From contig NC_016481.1 in NCBI RefSeq assembly GCF_000227115.2, positions 1,133,259 through 1,197,258 on the forward strand: 64,000 bases of DNA, in the 5' to 3' direction. How positions within the stretch are numbered: position 1 is the first letter of the stretch; every line of letters begins with the position of its first letter. A model generated the notes under the pieces. The model was not told where the DNA came from and did no database searches. It saw only the letters and a list, made by a program, of their open reading frames with translations. This DNA is from Naumovozyma dairenensis CBS 421 (Eukaryota > Ascomycota > Saccharomycetes > Saccharomycetales > Saccharomycetaceae). Below, piece after piece: positions 23,801-33,344 of this stretch. The position numbers and the translations under genes were made by a program.

Positions 23801-24493
23801 ATACTTAAGGAACAAATTGAAGAAGGGAAAAAACAAATATTTAGTGCAGCGAATTATTTTAACAAAGCCAATGCTCGACTTTCCAAATATAGAGAAGAAT
23901 CTAAAACCCAACAGGAACAAATCGAGTATTATAAAGCACGCTTGGCTAATAATGAAAAAGCAGCGGACATTTCTGTAGAACTTGAGAACTATAGGAAACA
24001 AAATAGTGACTTGGCTGCTAAATTTACAAACCTTTTTAAGGTCTACGAGGCGCTATATTCGTCATTCGAAATGCAAAAGAAAGATATATTAATACTGAAG
24101 GGTGAAGTAGAAAAAGAGAAAACCCAATCGCAACATTTTCAAACAATTATTCGTCAACAGGCAAATGAATTGGAAGCAAGGAATCATGTGAATATAACTG
24201 CAAGCCCTGAAGATATTAAGTGGAAAAAAAGATATGAAGAATTACAGGAGATTAGAAAAGCAGATAAAAGAGAATTTCAGGCACAACTTACAAACGTACA
24301 CAAGAGTTACTACGCACTGCTATCTGATAGAGAGAAAGCTTATAAATTTGTAATCGATGATTTAAAAAGGAAAGCAAGCCTACTAGATTCTCCCTCGATT
24401 TCTGATGAAGCGAAGGATTCGGCTGAAAATCCAGAAACTAAAAATGAATTAAACCCGGAGATGGTGGAAAATGGCTTAACATCAACCATTTAA
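20885..24493 (+). CDS. Large coiled-coil protein, possible SIR4-related gene
   Basis: I do not recognise this 1202-residue protein with certainty. The first two thirds are Ser/Thr/Pro/Lys-rich and probably disordered, with basic clusters such as FKTRRLKRQFTPKS (about residue 122) and PIRRRRSSAS (about 525) that look like nuclear localisation signals. A short coil near 755-800 is followed by a long coiled coil (about 865-1165). No Sir4 PAD-like region is present. The coil segment ELKFTSLHGRM (from about 768) resembles the Sir4 coil of S. cerevisiae as I remember it (EIRITSLQGDL). The piece LPTLPIQHIAAESP recalls the repeats of the neighbouring Sir4. With its head-to-tail position after SIR4, this suggests a diverged tandem paralog that lost the PAD, but an unrelated coiled-coil protein is possible. 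S. cerevisiae has no gene here. Confidence 0.6.
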   Translation: MDNSGKAVSDATSDAQKGINTLGTRIANIANNVESTKSSAVDNNKIEESRDERTDPTDGPSLKIQKLNNDVNTNQEQKSTISTTALTNSPSDTAGETIKSDATEQPVKFTPKPSVTKLSDIFKTRRLKRQFTPKSQESVAKDSPTVALPEEISSNGNQLLSTSTTAAIEKPAKAIEEVINKVPKEPSDKAVASTPTPINEPIEKPAVTEVNNEVVEELSKGTIPSTGALVVPGTKESVDPIKDVTGLTQENKKNLVIPRKVYDKSPTKQSNVFLPRRVITLKALFRDKKARLDPTKEELTVNLPNIQQVKAPATPSKSIQTASLTLEQSSTRVTRNETSQSPSSGQSHQRESSGGTVSSSYKGETGRVGSPKCAPTHINESSQSKPNAASLPTLPIQHIAAESPTRGASKPTEHHSKRNALSMATQEKAIALQKEHDEWEKKNMGLKAYLDTIATRKNASSAIINTGSASQSSTTSHYSGSRERDITSEYNTDINTRYRQKRDRKESRENVTSALKEKYWPSPYSPIRRRRSSASNTSQSDPSVTSKNTRSIRGKSSTLLKETFDPPESHSSEQQKQNFDTVDNINVPKPAEVKQQTQKQSLNTKNEKTKKITCTNGPAGPAGEKSDIDKALTKSDMKRKMKKVDEVTTNAVAEKKQDSSIKEPMAKPCKIIKKKNVENLKGKEKKGISLAKQLAQSENAVNKTKESKSVVNADEEDDMENQNLSSFAIKSKGKNTPTTSRQPTPLVSVRENEHSQLLAMTDELIKYELKFTSLHGRMQHLKRENRELQKVYNMLCDEMETLLSSSTNNQTVSTGLSSVAITIPEASTEIVAPGKPEVTDVSVLDQDVTTSEKDEQHAIEIDILKQEIHELKTSKDRGSVILRSELGSLESSILERLNEYQKLQKNVQEEQKILSNVSAIEDLHLTQESPFVRGLKEKLIKKHNELINVRMMMEQQIDNLKISLAREKDTQEILKEQIEEGKKQIFSAANYFNKANARLSKYREESKTQQEQIEYYKARLANNEKAADISVELENYRKQNSDLAAKFTNLFKVYEALYSSFEMQKKDILILKGEVEKEKTQSQHFQTIIRQQANELEARNHVNITASPEDIKWKKRYEELQEIRKADKREFQAQLTNVHKSYYALLSDREKAYKFVIDDLKRKASLLDSPSISDEAKDSAENPETKNELNPEMVENGLTSTI

Positions 24494-24908
24494 TCAAACA
24501 GGAAGAATTCGAACCATACTAAAACAATTCCATTTTCTGCTATGGCGAACATTAATTTGTCAACAGATACGCACTTGAGAGTATCTAGAAAAATGTATTT
24601 GTGAAAGCTGCAGTAGTTCTGCGCTAAATATTCTGAAGGGGATACTCTATATATATTACGTTTCAATGATATTCATTCTTAAGGATGCACTAGATTTTTC
24701 TATCTCTTTGTATATATATATATTCTTGGTTTATGGGTCCAACGACCCGTAGTTTATAAGACAAGTTAACTACTTTCAAAAAAAAAAAAAGTAAATAGTT
24801 TTTGTTTCAATGTAATACAACAAGCATAATGTTCCCATTATTGTCTCGTCTATAGATTAAATAAAAGTATATAATGTTTACCAACAATTAGGACGATTCA
24901 ATTACTAT
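24494..24908. other. Convergent intergenic region
   Basis: A 3'-to-3' spacer between the coiled-coil gene and PCF11. It has a TA run (24712-24722), a poly(A) run (24779-24790) and AT-rich polyadenylation-type sequence. A minus-strand tRNA-like B-box look-alike near 24507 was examined and rejected. Confidence 0.5.
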
Positions 24909-26852
24909 CTACTGAGCATTGTTATTATTTTTCATGGTTTCATAATAACAGGTGGCATGGTACTTTTTACCTGCTACTTCCATTGTATTTCTCCATACCC
25001 ATTCACCAAGATCGTCATCATAAATAGCGTTAACAGATTCTTTACAAATAGAACATTGGAATGTCATATCTTGAGTCGATTCTGGGACAATGACGAATTT
25101 CTTTTCCAAATCAGTTTCACCAAGGGATACGCCCATTGAACTAAATGCATATGGTGCATTACTACTACCGTTATTATTCGTACTGTTTGAATTCAATAAG
25201 TTGACCATATTTGAAAGTTGAGTATTACCGTTATTTTCTCCTGGTATATTTGCTTGTGAATGAATGTCAATATTAGCTGTTGTCTTTTGAAATTTATCCT
25301 GTTGTTTGTTAGAGGAACTCTTCAATGAAACGATTTCATCATCATTAAATTTAACCCATTGAGTATCATGCAAATACCAATTTCTTGATTGAATATTTTT
25401 GGCAGTAGAGGTGGTCGTTGCCCCCCCTGTAGTATTACTAGTTGCTGTCGTTCCTTTAATTCTCTTGTTGATTCTGAAATGCCAATCGAGGTGATAACTT
25501 TGTGATCTTTTCTCTTCGTTTGAATTACCGAATCTTTTACCACATGTACTACATTTATTTGGTTTAGCTCTATATAAGAGGTGAACAAGGTTATTTTTCA
25601 CAATTTGATTATTTTCGTTTGTTATATTTGATTGATTAAATTGCAAAGTTGGGGTATTTAAAATATTGACATTACTTGAAGCAAAAAATGCCTTACAATC
25701 ATTTAAAACGTTTTGTAGTAATGGTATTGACGGAAGGTTATTATTGTGTGATGAACCATCTAACTCATTATTTAATCCATTTTTGTTATTTTGTTCTGAT
25801 AGCTTATCATAAAGTGTTACGATTGAATTTTTTGGTGGTGTGAAAATCAAACCTACATGATTCAATGATTTATACAATTCTTCTAGACGTGCTATCTTAT
25901 TTGTGTTCTGTAGATCAGTAAAACTTTTAGGAGCCACAATTTTAGAGATGTTTCCAAACAAAGACGAAGTAAGACCACTTTCCGACGGTATCGGTACTGG
26001 TAAGGAATTCGAGTCTGCATTATTATTATTTGGATCATTACTACCTGTCATTGAAAGTAAGTTTGGAGTTGGACTATTTGTTGTATTTGTGGATGTCGCG
26101 GTTGAACCTGGAGGCAGAGACAAATTAGGTTGCGGCGTAGAGCCTTGTTGTTGTTGTCTTGATCGTTCTTGAAGGACTTGTTGATCTTGTGCAAAAACTT
26201 GTCTCAATTGTAATTGAACTTGTTTTAAAGCTTCTACTGTTAATTTCCCTTTTTGTAATTCTTGTTTCAATTGTGCTAAGACTAACAATTTTGTCTGTAA
26301 TTTTTGATCATCTGGTTGATCTTTCAATCTTTCATTCGTTATTGCAGTTAATTTATCAATTTCCCTTAATAATAGTGGAACAGTTGGAGTTGGTAACATT
26401 GACTCGAAGTTTTTCTTATGTAATGAACTTGCCTTAATTAAGAAATTTTCAATTTTATCTAGAGCATTTTTTTCGAATAGTGGTGCTGATCCACCTATAG
26501 ATTCATTTGGAGTTAACCATAATTTGAATAAAGTGATCATTTTGGTTCTTGTTACGTTGTCGACTAACAAGTAGGTCTTTTTGTATAATGAGAATAAATT
26601 TCTACTGAAATAAATTGTGTATGGACTACCAGTGTTTTTACAAACGGAATCTAGAACATAGAAGGCGTATAATTTTTGCTTTGGTATACATTTTTCTATT
26701 CTTGATTCGATGGCATCGACAAAATATTGAGCGCATGAGATATTTTCTTCAGCAATTTTCGTTAGAGTGGTGATTATTGGTCTTGAATTAAATGTCAATT
26801 CTTCCAAAATACTATTGAAGTCTTTGACTATAATTTCTGTATCCTTGTCCAT
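24909..26852 (-). CDS. PCF11: Pre-mRNA cleavage complex II protein Pcf11
   Basis: Pcf11 is a subunit of cleavage factor IA, coupling 3'-end cleavage and polyadenylation to termination by RNA polymerase II. The 647-residue protein begins with the CTD-interaction domain (about 1-140), which binds Ser2-phosphorylated CTD, with the family motifs NSRPIITTLTKIAEE and YAFYVLDSVCKNTGSPY. A Gln-rich helical segment follows (about 185-235). Two zinc-binding regions flank the Clp1-binding region: CSTCGKRF with HLDWHF (about 430-455) and CSICKES with YHATCYYE near the C-terminus. Length matches S. cerevisiae Pcf11 (626). Asn/Ser-rich linkers account for the extra length. The gene is convergent with the upstream coiled-coil gene. 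Confidence 0.96.
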   Translation of the reverse strand: MDKDTEIIVKDFNSILEELTFNSRPIITTLTKIAEENISCAQYFVDAIESRIEKCIPKQKLYAFYVLDSVCKNTGSPYTIYFSRNLFSLYKKTYLLVDNVTRTKMITLFKLWLTPNESIGGSAPLFEKNALDKIENFLIKASSLHKKNFESMLPTPTVPLLLREIDKLTAITNERLKDQPDDQKLQTKLLVLAQLKQELQKGKLTVEALKQVQLQLRQVFAQDQQVLQERSRQQQQGSTPQPNLSLPPGSTATSTNTTNSPTPNLLSMTGSNDPNNNNADSNSLPVPIPSESGLTSSLFGNISKIVAPKSFTDLQNTNKIARLEELYKSLNHVGLIFTPPKNSIVTLYDKLSEQNNKNGLNNELDGSSHNNNLPSIPLLQNVLNDCKAFFASSNVNILNTPTLQFNQSNITNENNQIVKNNLVHLLYRAKPNKCSTCGKRFGNSNEEKRSQSYHLDWHFRINKRIKGTTATSNTTGGATTTSTAKNIQSRNWYLHDTQWVKFNDDEIVSLKSSSNKQQDKFQKTTANIDIHSQANIPGENNGNTQLSNMVNLLNSNSTNNNGSSNAPYAFSSMGVSLGETDLEKKFVIVPESTQDMTFQCSICKESVNAIYDDDLGEWVWRNTMEVAGKKYHATCYYETMKNNNNAQ

Positions 26853-27277
26853 TTTTGCGATTGATAAGAAAGGGTACAGTACACTTTTAGTCTCTTAATA
26901 TTATTTGCTTTACCTAATCTGAATGGCAGATGAGCTAATAGATAGATTTATAGGGAAAAAGACAAAAGAAAAAAACCGGCCTAGAAACAATAAATTTTTG
27001 TATACGGTGCAGGCTGGGTCCAAGATGCTGGAATTTGGGTGGAGCTATTGAAGAGATAAGAAACGGATCTAAGTCGTTAGAAGTTTGTTTCTATATAGAA
27101 ATACACTCACACGCTCTCTTTTTCTCTTCTAGTCTAATAAATGTACTATAATATACGTTCTATATTATTTCACAAATTTCCAGAACATCTAGACACCATC
27201 AACAACCCTAATTATATGGTAATTTAGGGTATACTAACAATATTACCTATACATGCCCTAAATACAATACAATGAGA

Positions 27278-27314
27278 TGGAATCTATCTATCTAATCTAC
27301 TTTGATAGATTCCA
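27278..27314. repeat. Perfect 11-bp inverted repeat
   Basis: TGGAATCTATC at 27278-27288 is the exact reverse complement of 27304-27314, separated by 15 bases. It could be a hairpin or a two-half-site protein target in the IVY1 promoter. Confidence 0.85.
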
Positions 27315-27439
27315 CCTTTTTGAAGAACATAAAGAATAGAATATATAGTTCCAATTTGAATCACAGTTATAAGTATTTTCCCTTTAAACTGAGACTATTT
27401 TGACTTCAAAAACAAAAAAAAGGGAACAGCACTACAACC

Positions 27440-27481
27440 AAAAAGTGTAAACCTACAAAGAAAAAGTGTAAATCTACAAAG
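27440..27481. repeat. 21-bp tandem duplication in IVY1 leader
   Basis: Two adjacent 21-bp units (AAAAAGTGTAAAC and following bases) differ at one position. They lie 18 bp before the IVY1 start codon. Confidence 0.85.
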
Positions 27482-27499
27482 AAAAAGGAGGCAACGTCA

Positions 27500-29260
27500 A
27501 TGAATAATTCTTCCTCTTCTCAAAAACTTCCGACGAAGGAGGATTATATTTCACCCACTAGGTATGCACCTCATTTATCTGAGTTTTACCCCATAGTCAA
27601 TAGGCAAAGTCATGACGATACGACGAAGAACAATGGGACTAATAATCTTCCGAATGTTCTAAGTAGTAACACCCCTACCCCTACCCCAACTACAACTACA
27701 ACTACGACTAGTACGAATGATATATTATTAGAATCTCCTAGATCATTATCACAACAACAATTAAAAGTTGGTTCAAGGCGACCATCTAGCATTGCATCTG
27801 GTATGAGTTCAATAAACGATTTACAAACGTTAATTACTAAGAGAGATGTTAAATATACTAGTGATGCGATGTTAGAATTGTTGAAACGGGCAAATGAATT
27901 TTCTGTGGCTTTGAGTAATGTTTCTAATAAGGCAGGGTTGATGGCTGAATCAATGGAAAAGATTGCTAAATTGAAAGGTTGTAATGATGATACTGCTGAT
28001 AAGTTGATTAGTGCTAGTGGATTGTTCCATCTTTTAAGTAATCATGAACAAATTATGTCGAGTAATATTTCTAATTTGATGAATGATAAATTACGTGATG
28101 AGATTGATGAATTTAAATTGAAAAGTAAAGTCTTGGAGAATAATTTTAAGATTAAAAGTAAAGAGGAGAGTTTAAAATTGAAGTTACAAGAAAAACATAA
28201 TAGTCAATTATCAAAGAGGAAAATTAGGAATTTGATATCTTATAGAGAAAGTTTAACGAATCTACAAAATCAATTGGACTTATTAGAGAATATTAAATAT
28301 GATTATTATAGAGATTCTTATTTTATAGTGGAGAATACTTGTAACAAAATATTAGATGAGATTGCCACTATATCAAGAGCTCAAGTAGAATTATCTGAAA
28401 ATATTGCTAGAAAAGGTTGGTCAGGTGGTGGGCTTGATGAATTATTGTTAAACGGTGAAGATCCCTTTAATAAATATATAGAAGAAGATATTGAAGAGGA
28501 GAATGCAAACAGACAAGAAGGAGAGGAAGAGGAAGAAGAAGAAGAAGAAGAAGAAGATGGTTCGTCGACTATACAAAATGACAAAAATACAAGTATACTG
28601 CATGAGGAACTTGATAGTACTTCAGTACGAAACAAATCAATGAATAATGCTGATGAAAATATGAATTTGATTCCCTCCATTGAAGTAGTTCATGCGGATG
28701 AGACTGATAAGAATAAAAAGGGGCATAATTCTGAACCCCGCTTACAAGAACCCGTTTGGATTGATTCATCATCTAGACGAACGTTAACACCGACAAGTAA
28801 TGGTCAAACGATAGAAGAGCGGACGCGATGTACTGAATGTACAACCATCCAGGCTTCATCTGATCCTAAAAACAATAATAATTATAATAGTAACGAGGGT
28901 GACGGTAACGATAAAAGTGATGATGATGATAATGATGATGATGGGAGTCACAGTAGTTTATTTGACAGTTCATTTGCTTTACCAAATAGTAATTCAAATA
29001 CGCATTCTAATAGCAATATTAGCAATATTGGCAATAATAATGATAATTGTAACAGCGAAGGAAATCTCGAGAACTCCTCGGTGCATAATTTACAAGAAGA
29101 TATTGAAAGGGAGCATAAAGTAGTGCAAATGGAGGAAAGCAATGAAGAAATCAATGAGAGTACGAACAGTGATACCCATACAAATAACATACTTGATGGT
29201 TTAAGTTCTCTTGAGGTTGGTAATAATGCGGATGTTGATGAAGAATCTGGAAAGGATTGA
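27500..29260 (+). CDS. IVY1: Phospholipid-binding vacuolar protein Ivy1
   Basis: Ivy1 is an I-BAR-like protein of the vacuole and endosomes that binds phosphoinositides, the Rab Ypt7 and Vps33, and affects membrane fusion and TORC1 signalling. The 586-residue protein has an N-terminal region starting near DYISPTRYAPHLSEFYPIVN. A helical I-BAR-type core follows (about 110-310), with MLELLKRANEFSVALSNVS and a long Lys/Glu helix. The C-terminal third is acidic and low complexity: a poly-Glu run (about residues 343-354), Asp runs and Asn/Ser tracts. It is longer than S. cerevisiae Ivy1 (453) because of that tail. Identification rests on the helical core plus its position between PCF11 and COX20 (YDR229W). 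Confidence 0.85.
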   Translation: MNNSSSSQKLPTKEDYISPTRYAPHLSEFYPIVNRQSHDDTTKNNGTNNLPNVLSSNTPTPTPTTTTTTTSTNDILLESPRSLSQQQLKVGSRRPSSIASGMSSINDLQTLITKRDVKYTSDAMLELLKRANEFSVALSNVSNKAGLMAESMEKIAKLKGCNDDTADKLISASGLFHLLSNHEQIMSSNISNLMNDKLRDEIDEFKLKSKVLENNFKIKSKEESLKLKLQEKHNSQLSKRKIRNLISYRESLTNLQNQLDLLENIKYDYYRDSYFIVENTCNKILDEIATISRAQVELSENIARKGWSGGGLDELLLNGEDPFNKYIEEDIEEENANRQEGEEEEEEEEEEEDGSSTIQNDKNTSILHEELDSTSVRNKSMNNADENMNLIPSIEVVHADETDKNKKGHNSEPRLQEPVWIDSSSRRTLTPTSNGQTIEERTRCTECTTIQASSDPKNNNNYNSNEGDGNDKSDDDDNDDDGSHSSLFDSSFALPNSNSNTHSNSNISNIGNNNDNCNSEGNLENSSVHNLQEDIEREHKVVQMEESNEEINESTNSDTHTNNILDGLSSLEVGNNADVDEESGKD

Positions 29261-29346
29261 TATTATATTTATATATATATATATATATATAATTCTTATG
29301 TAGATAAGAACGGAACCTAAAAAAGTAAATATTATTTCTATATAAG

Positions 29347-29378
<32 letters not shown>

Positions 29379-29396
29379 AGACATTATACGTGGTGA
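29261..29396. repeat. TA repeats between convergent genes
   Basis: Two TA-rich runs (about 29269-29291 and 29350-29378) fill the short convergent spacer between IVY1 and COX20 and probably act as 3'-end signals for both genes. Confidence 0.8.
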
Positions 29397-29993
29397 CTAC
29401 CAGAATTGATACCATTTCTTTTTTGAAGCTACTAAGGTCTCAGTTTTTGCGTTGTTTTCCCATTGAGTTATTAATCTTTCATCATGATTAATTTTATTCA
29501 TCATTGGTTTTTCCTTTGCTTTCACTGTATTTATAGCCAATTGAGCAATTTGGAAACTATGTTTTCTTTTCAATCTACATTGTTCCCAACCTACCATGGA
29601 ACCCAATATTAAAGACCCCAACCCCCAATTGGTAGCTTTTATGGGATTTTTACTATATATGAATATTATTGATGATGTTATGAACATTGTTGAGAATCCT
29701 ACCATTGTAGAGTCTCTAAAGCATGGAATTGATGATAATTTTTCTAGATTGAAATCTTTCCATTGGATTGAATTCCAAGCTTGTTTTAACGTTTGTGAAT
29801 CTATTGAATTTGGGTTTGAATCTGGTTCTTTAGAATCATTGAATTTTGGGGGTGTATCTTGTAGTAAGATTTTTTGACCTGTTGAATAATTTGTTAATTG
29901 TTTTTGGGTTTCTTGCTGCTGTTGTTGAGCGGGTAGATTGTTCTCGTCGGTTCTTGACATGTCGTCAGAAGATGAAGATGAAAACCAACCCAT
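29397..29993 (-). CDS. COX20: Cytochrome c oxidase assembly chaperone Cox20
   Basis: Cox20 is a mitochondrial inner-membrane chaperone that presents newly made Cox2 for maturation by the Imp1 protease. The 198-residue protein has a polar N-terminal stretch. The conserved core begins with SIPCFRDSTMVGFSTMF and includes two membrane helices (about 100-120 and 124-142), with NWGLGSLILGSMVGWEQC between and after them. The charged C-terminal segment RLKRKHSFQIAQLAINTVKAK is typical of the family. Its length agrees with S. cerevisiae Cox20 (205). No strong cleavable presequence is evident. It is convergent with IVY1 as in S. cerevisiae (YDR231C). Confidence 0.93.
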   Translation of the reverse strand: MGWFSSSSSDDMSRTDENNLPAQQQQQETQKQLTNYSTGQKILLQDTPPKFNDSKEPDSNPNSIDSQTLKQAWNSIQWKDFNLEKLSSIPCFRDSTMVGFSTMFITSSIIFIYSKNPIKATNWGLGSLILGSMVGWEQCRLKRKHSFQIAQLAINTVKAKEKPMMNKINHDERLITQWENNAKTETLVASKKKWYQFW

Positions 29994-31718
29994 TATGCCT
30001 AAGACGACGAAATATTAGGGGATTAGTGTTTTCTTTTTTTTGGCTGTTCTCTTGTAAAAATATATTTAAGAACAGTCACTAAATAAATAAATCAATTTTT
30101 ACTTGCTAATGTCTCTAACTTCCAGATTGATGGTGTAAAGTTTTGATCCATCATTATAATTGCGGTGTAGCTCTCCCCTAAGGTTAGATACAATCATATT
30201 GAAGTTGATATCTTTACTAAATTTTTCAAATGTATACCAGAGAATTCATCTTACAGACCCGCGACGCATTGATGGAATGGGTAACTAAAAATATACTTGT
30301 ATAATTGACACGGATACATATCCGTTAGAATTTCAACGGATATAATTCGGTGCCAGTAGCCCAAGCCCCACTGTGTGTTACCCTGGGGGATGCGATGGGG
30401 CGGAGTGGAGTTTCTGGAACGGAATGATTTGTCTGCGGCAAATAACTAGCGGCTCTCCCTAGCGCCGTACACCTACCCAGGTCATACGTATGTATATTTG
30501 CTCAACGATGATTGGGTAAACTGTGGGAGTCGGGGCGAGGCCAGGCCAGTGACATTTTTTCCTTACTAATATGATGAATGAATGGATAAATGAATGAATG
30601 GTTGACGCCCTTTGCTCTTGTTGTTGTTGTGTGTTGTGTGTTGTTGTGTGTTGTTGACTATTGAAAAACAAGAAACAAACCCTGCAAGGTTCTCTCGACG
30701 CTTGTTTCTTTTTATCATTATTTGTCTATTCTCTCACACGTATGTACGTACGTACACATACGTGCACTCACACAGTCAAAGTTCTACTTGTTATATCCCA
30801 CTGCTAATTAACGCTTGTAACTGCAAACTGCAAACTGCAAACTGCAAACTGCAAACTGGAAACTGAAAACTGAAAACTGCAACGTGATTGATTGATTGAT
30901 TGATTGATTAGTCTTCGCTGACTATACACTGTGCGTCGCTAACGGTCTGCCTGTGTTGCGCACTGTGTTGTGTACTGTGTACCGTGTTGCGTTCTCTTCT
31001 GTTATGTTATGTTCTCGTTTGCCAGCGGGCCCCTCCCACCTCCCACTCTCACTCTCACTCGTTCCTGTACGGGTAGCTGTCTCTCTCCGTCCCAGGCCTG
31101 TCGGGAATATTTTCCTTCTATTTTACTTTACTTCATTTCATTAAACGGTTTTTTGCCTCTCTCTGCTTCTTCAACTTCAACTTCAGCTTCGATTGCGCTT
31201 ATTTATTTATTTATTGAGCTAGTTAATCCATTTCATTCTTTCATTCCTTCACTGTATCTATATAGTTCGTGTTCGTATTCGTATTCGATGCCCTCTCCTT
31301 CGCAGATCTTATTGTATTATACATATATATTGTCTCTCATACATATATATAGACTGAATTATATTCAATCCTATATTTCATACATCTTCTGGTGTCTTCC
31401 ATAGCCGTACACTCAACTGGTTAAATACCACGATTACGAATACTAACTAGTACCAGAGCCTCATATTCATTACTCCCTTTTTACTAGGTCTTGTACATAT
31501 CACATCACATCACATCACTTCACTTCACTTCACTTCACTTCACAACCTATCCTTCATCACTTATTTATTACGCAAGAACAAGAGCAATACAAAACTAATT
31601 ACTAATCAATCAATCAATCAAGCAATCAATCAACTAATTTGATTGTTTATCTATTTATTATCTTTTTTTCAATTTCAATCAAAAATCTCACCCTATAGAC
31701 AAAAATAATACAATAATA
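29994..31718. other. COX20-HEM1 divergent intergenic region
   Basis: This 1.7 kb region is unusually rich in short tandem repeats: TGTTGTG units (30618-30655), nine 7-bp AACTGCA-type units (30819-30881), (GATT)6 (30886-30909), CACAT/CACTT runs (31500-31541) and CAAT repeats (31605-31631). A CCAAT-box match (TGATTGG, 30509-30515) could bind Hap2/3/4/5 but is 1.2 kb from HEM1. I see no gene. Confidence 0.6.
30819..30881. repeat. Nine 7-bp AACTGCA-type tandem units
   Basis: Nine consecutive 7-bp units are present: five perfect AACTGCA copies, then AACTGGA, AACTGAA twice and a final AACTGCA. They lie in the COX20-HEM1 spacer, directly before a (GATT)6 run. Confidence 0.95.
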
Positions 31719-33332
31719 ATGCGTCCATTTATTCAAAAATCAACTCCAACATTATCAAAGAGAACATCCACTTTCTCAATAACAAAAAAATACACATACG
31801 CAAATGCTGCAACTGCCACCGCAGCAGCAGCAGCTTCTGCCACCGCCGCTGGAACAACCACTTCAACAAACAACGCTCCAATAGTTAACCATGCAACTCA
31901 AGAAACACCCTTCGATTATAACGGATTAATCGATAACGAATTAAGGAAAAAAAGACTCGACAAATCATACAGATATTTCAACAATATAAATAGATTAGCA
32001 AAGGAATTCCCCCTAGCTCATCGTCAAATGGAAAATGATAAAGTAACAGTATGGTGTTCCAACGATTATCTCGCATTATCTAAAAATCAACAAGTTATTA
32101 ATAAAATGAAATTAACTTTAGATAAATATGGTGCTGGTGCAGGTGGTACAAGAAATATCGCAGGCCATAATAAATTAACTATGGAATTAGAAGCTGAATT
32201 AGCTACATTACATAAGAAAGAAGGTGCTCTTGTATTTTCATCTTGTTTCGTTGCTAATGATGCGGTATTGACTTTACTCGGTGAAAAGATTAAAGATTTG
32301 GTCATTTTCTCAGATGAATTGAATCATGCTTCAATGATTATTGGTATCAAACATGCAAAACCCGTTATGAAACATATCTTTAAACATAATGATTTGGATG
32401 AATTAGAACGTATGTTACAAATGTATCCAAAATCAACTCCAAAATTAATCGCTTTCGAAAGTGTTTATTCAATGGCTGGGTCTGTAGCTGATATTGAAAA
32501 AATTTGTGATTTGGCGGAAAAATATGGTTGTTTGACCTTCTTAGATGAGGTGCATGCTGTGGGACTTTATGGTCCACATGGTGCTGGTGTTGCTGAACAT
32601 GTGGATTTTGAATCTCATCGTCAAGTGGGGATTAAATCAACTGAATTTAAATCCGTCATGGATCGTGTTGATATGATTACTGGTACTTTGGGTAAATCTT
32701 TCGGTACTGTAGGTGGATACGTGGCAGCTTCTAGTAAATTGATTGATTGGTTTAGATCATATGCTCCAGGGTTCATCTTTACTACTACTTTACCACCCGC
32801 TGTTATGGCAGGTGCTGCTGAAGCAATTAGATTCCAAAGAAGTCATTTGAATTTAAGACAAGATCAACAAAGAAATACCGCATATGTAAAGAATGGGTTG
32901 AAACAATTAGGTATCCCAGTAATACCAAACCCATCTCATATCGTCCCTATCTTGATTGGTAACCCTGATTTAGCAAAACAAGCATCTGATATATTAATGG
33001 AAAAGCATAAGATTTATGTTCAAGCAATTAATTTTCCAACAGTTTCTCGTGGTACTGAAAGATTAAGAATCACTCCAACACCAGGTCATGATAACGAATT
33101 AAGTGATATCTTATTGAATGCAATCGATGATGTATTTAATGAATTGCAATTACCTCGCATTAGAGATTGGGAAATTCAAGGTGGGTTATTAGGTGTAGGT
33201 GAACCTGGATTCAAAGAACCTGTTAATTTATGGACTCAAGATCAATTGAATTTAACTAATGAGGATTTAAATCCAAATGTTTTCAATCCTGTTGTTGAAC
33301 AATTAGAAGTCTCAAGTGGTATTAAAGAATAG
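31719..33332 (+). CDS. HEM1: 5-aminolevulinate synthase
   Basis: Hem1 condenses glycine and succinyl-CoA to 5-aminolevulinate in the mitochondrial matrix, the first step of haem synthesis, using pyridoxal phosphate. The 537-residue protein starts with a basic, hydroxylated presequence-like region followed by an Ala/Thr-rich stretch (about 28-55). The mature enzyme begins near [20 protein letters not shown]. Visible alpha-oxoamine synthase features include [23 protein letters not shown], the PLP-binding [11 protein letters not shown], and TGTLGKSFG with catalytic Lys326. Length and position (S. cerevisiae 548, YDR232W) agree. Confidence 0.98.
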   Translation: MRPFIQKSTPTLSKRTSTFSITKKYTYANAATATAAAAASATAAGTTTSTNNAPIVNHATQETPFDYNGLIDNELRKKRLDKSYRYFNNINRLAKEFPLAHRQMENDKVTVWCSNDYLALSKNQQVINKMKLTLDKYGAGAGGTRNIAGHNKLTMELEAELATLHKKEGALVFSSCFVANDAVLTLLGEKIKDLVIFSDELNHASMIIGIKHAKPVMKHIFKHNDLDELERMLQMYPKSTPKLIAFESVYSMAGSVADIEKICDLAEKYGCLTFLDEVHAVGLYGPHGAGVAEHVDFESHRQVGIKSTEFKSVMDRVDMITGTLGKSFGTVGGYVAASSKLIDWFRSYAPGFIFTTTLPPAVMAGAAEAIRFQRSHLNLRQDQQRNTAYVKNGLKQLGIPVIPNPSHIVPILIGNPDLAKQASDILMEKHKIYVQAINFPTVSRGTERLRITPTPGHDNELSDILLNAIDDVFNELQLPRIRDWEIQGGLLGVGEPGFKEPVNLWTQDQLNLTNEDLNPNVFNPVVEQLEVSSGIKE

Positions 33333-33344
33333 ATTCTAATGCCG

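Larger units (their letters stand above)
26853..27499. other. PCF11-IVY1 divergent intergenic region
   Basis: This 647-bp bidirectional promoter region holds an 11-bp perfect inverted repeat (27278-27288 and 27304-27314) and a 21-bp tandem duplication (27440-27481) just before IVY1. A lone TACTAAC (27232-27238) lacks a matching 5' splice site. Confidence 0.6.

Noticed and set aside
24494..24580. tRNA-like B-box look-alike on the minus strand (TTCGAACC near 24507)
   Set aside because: No matching A box, acceptor stem or terminator around it; a chance match.
27232..27238. TACTAAC branch-point sequence suggesting a 5' UTR intron of IVY1
   Set aside because: No GTATGT-type 5' splice site upstream and no convincing YAG at the usual distance.
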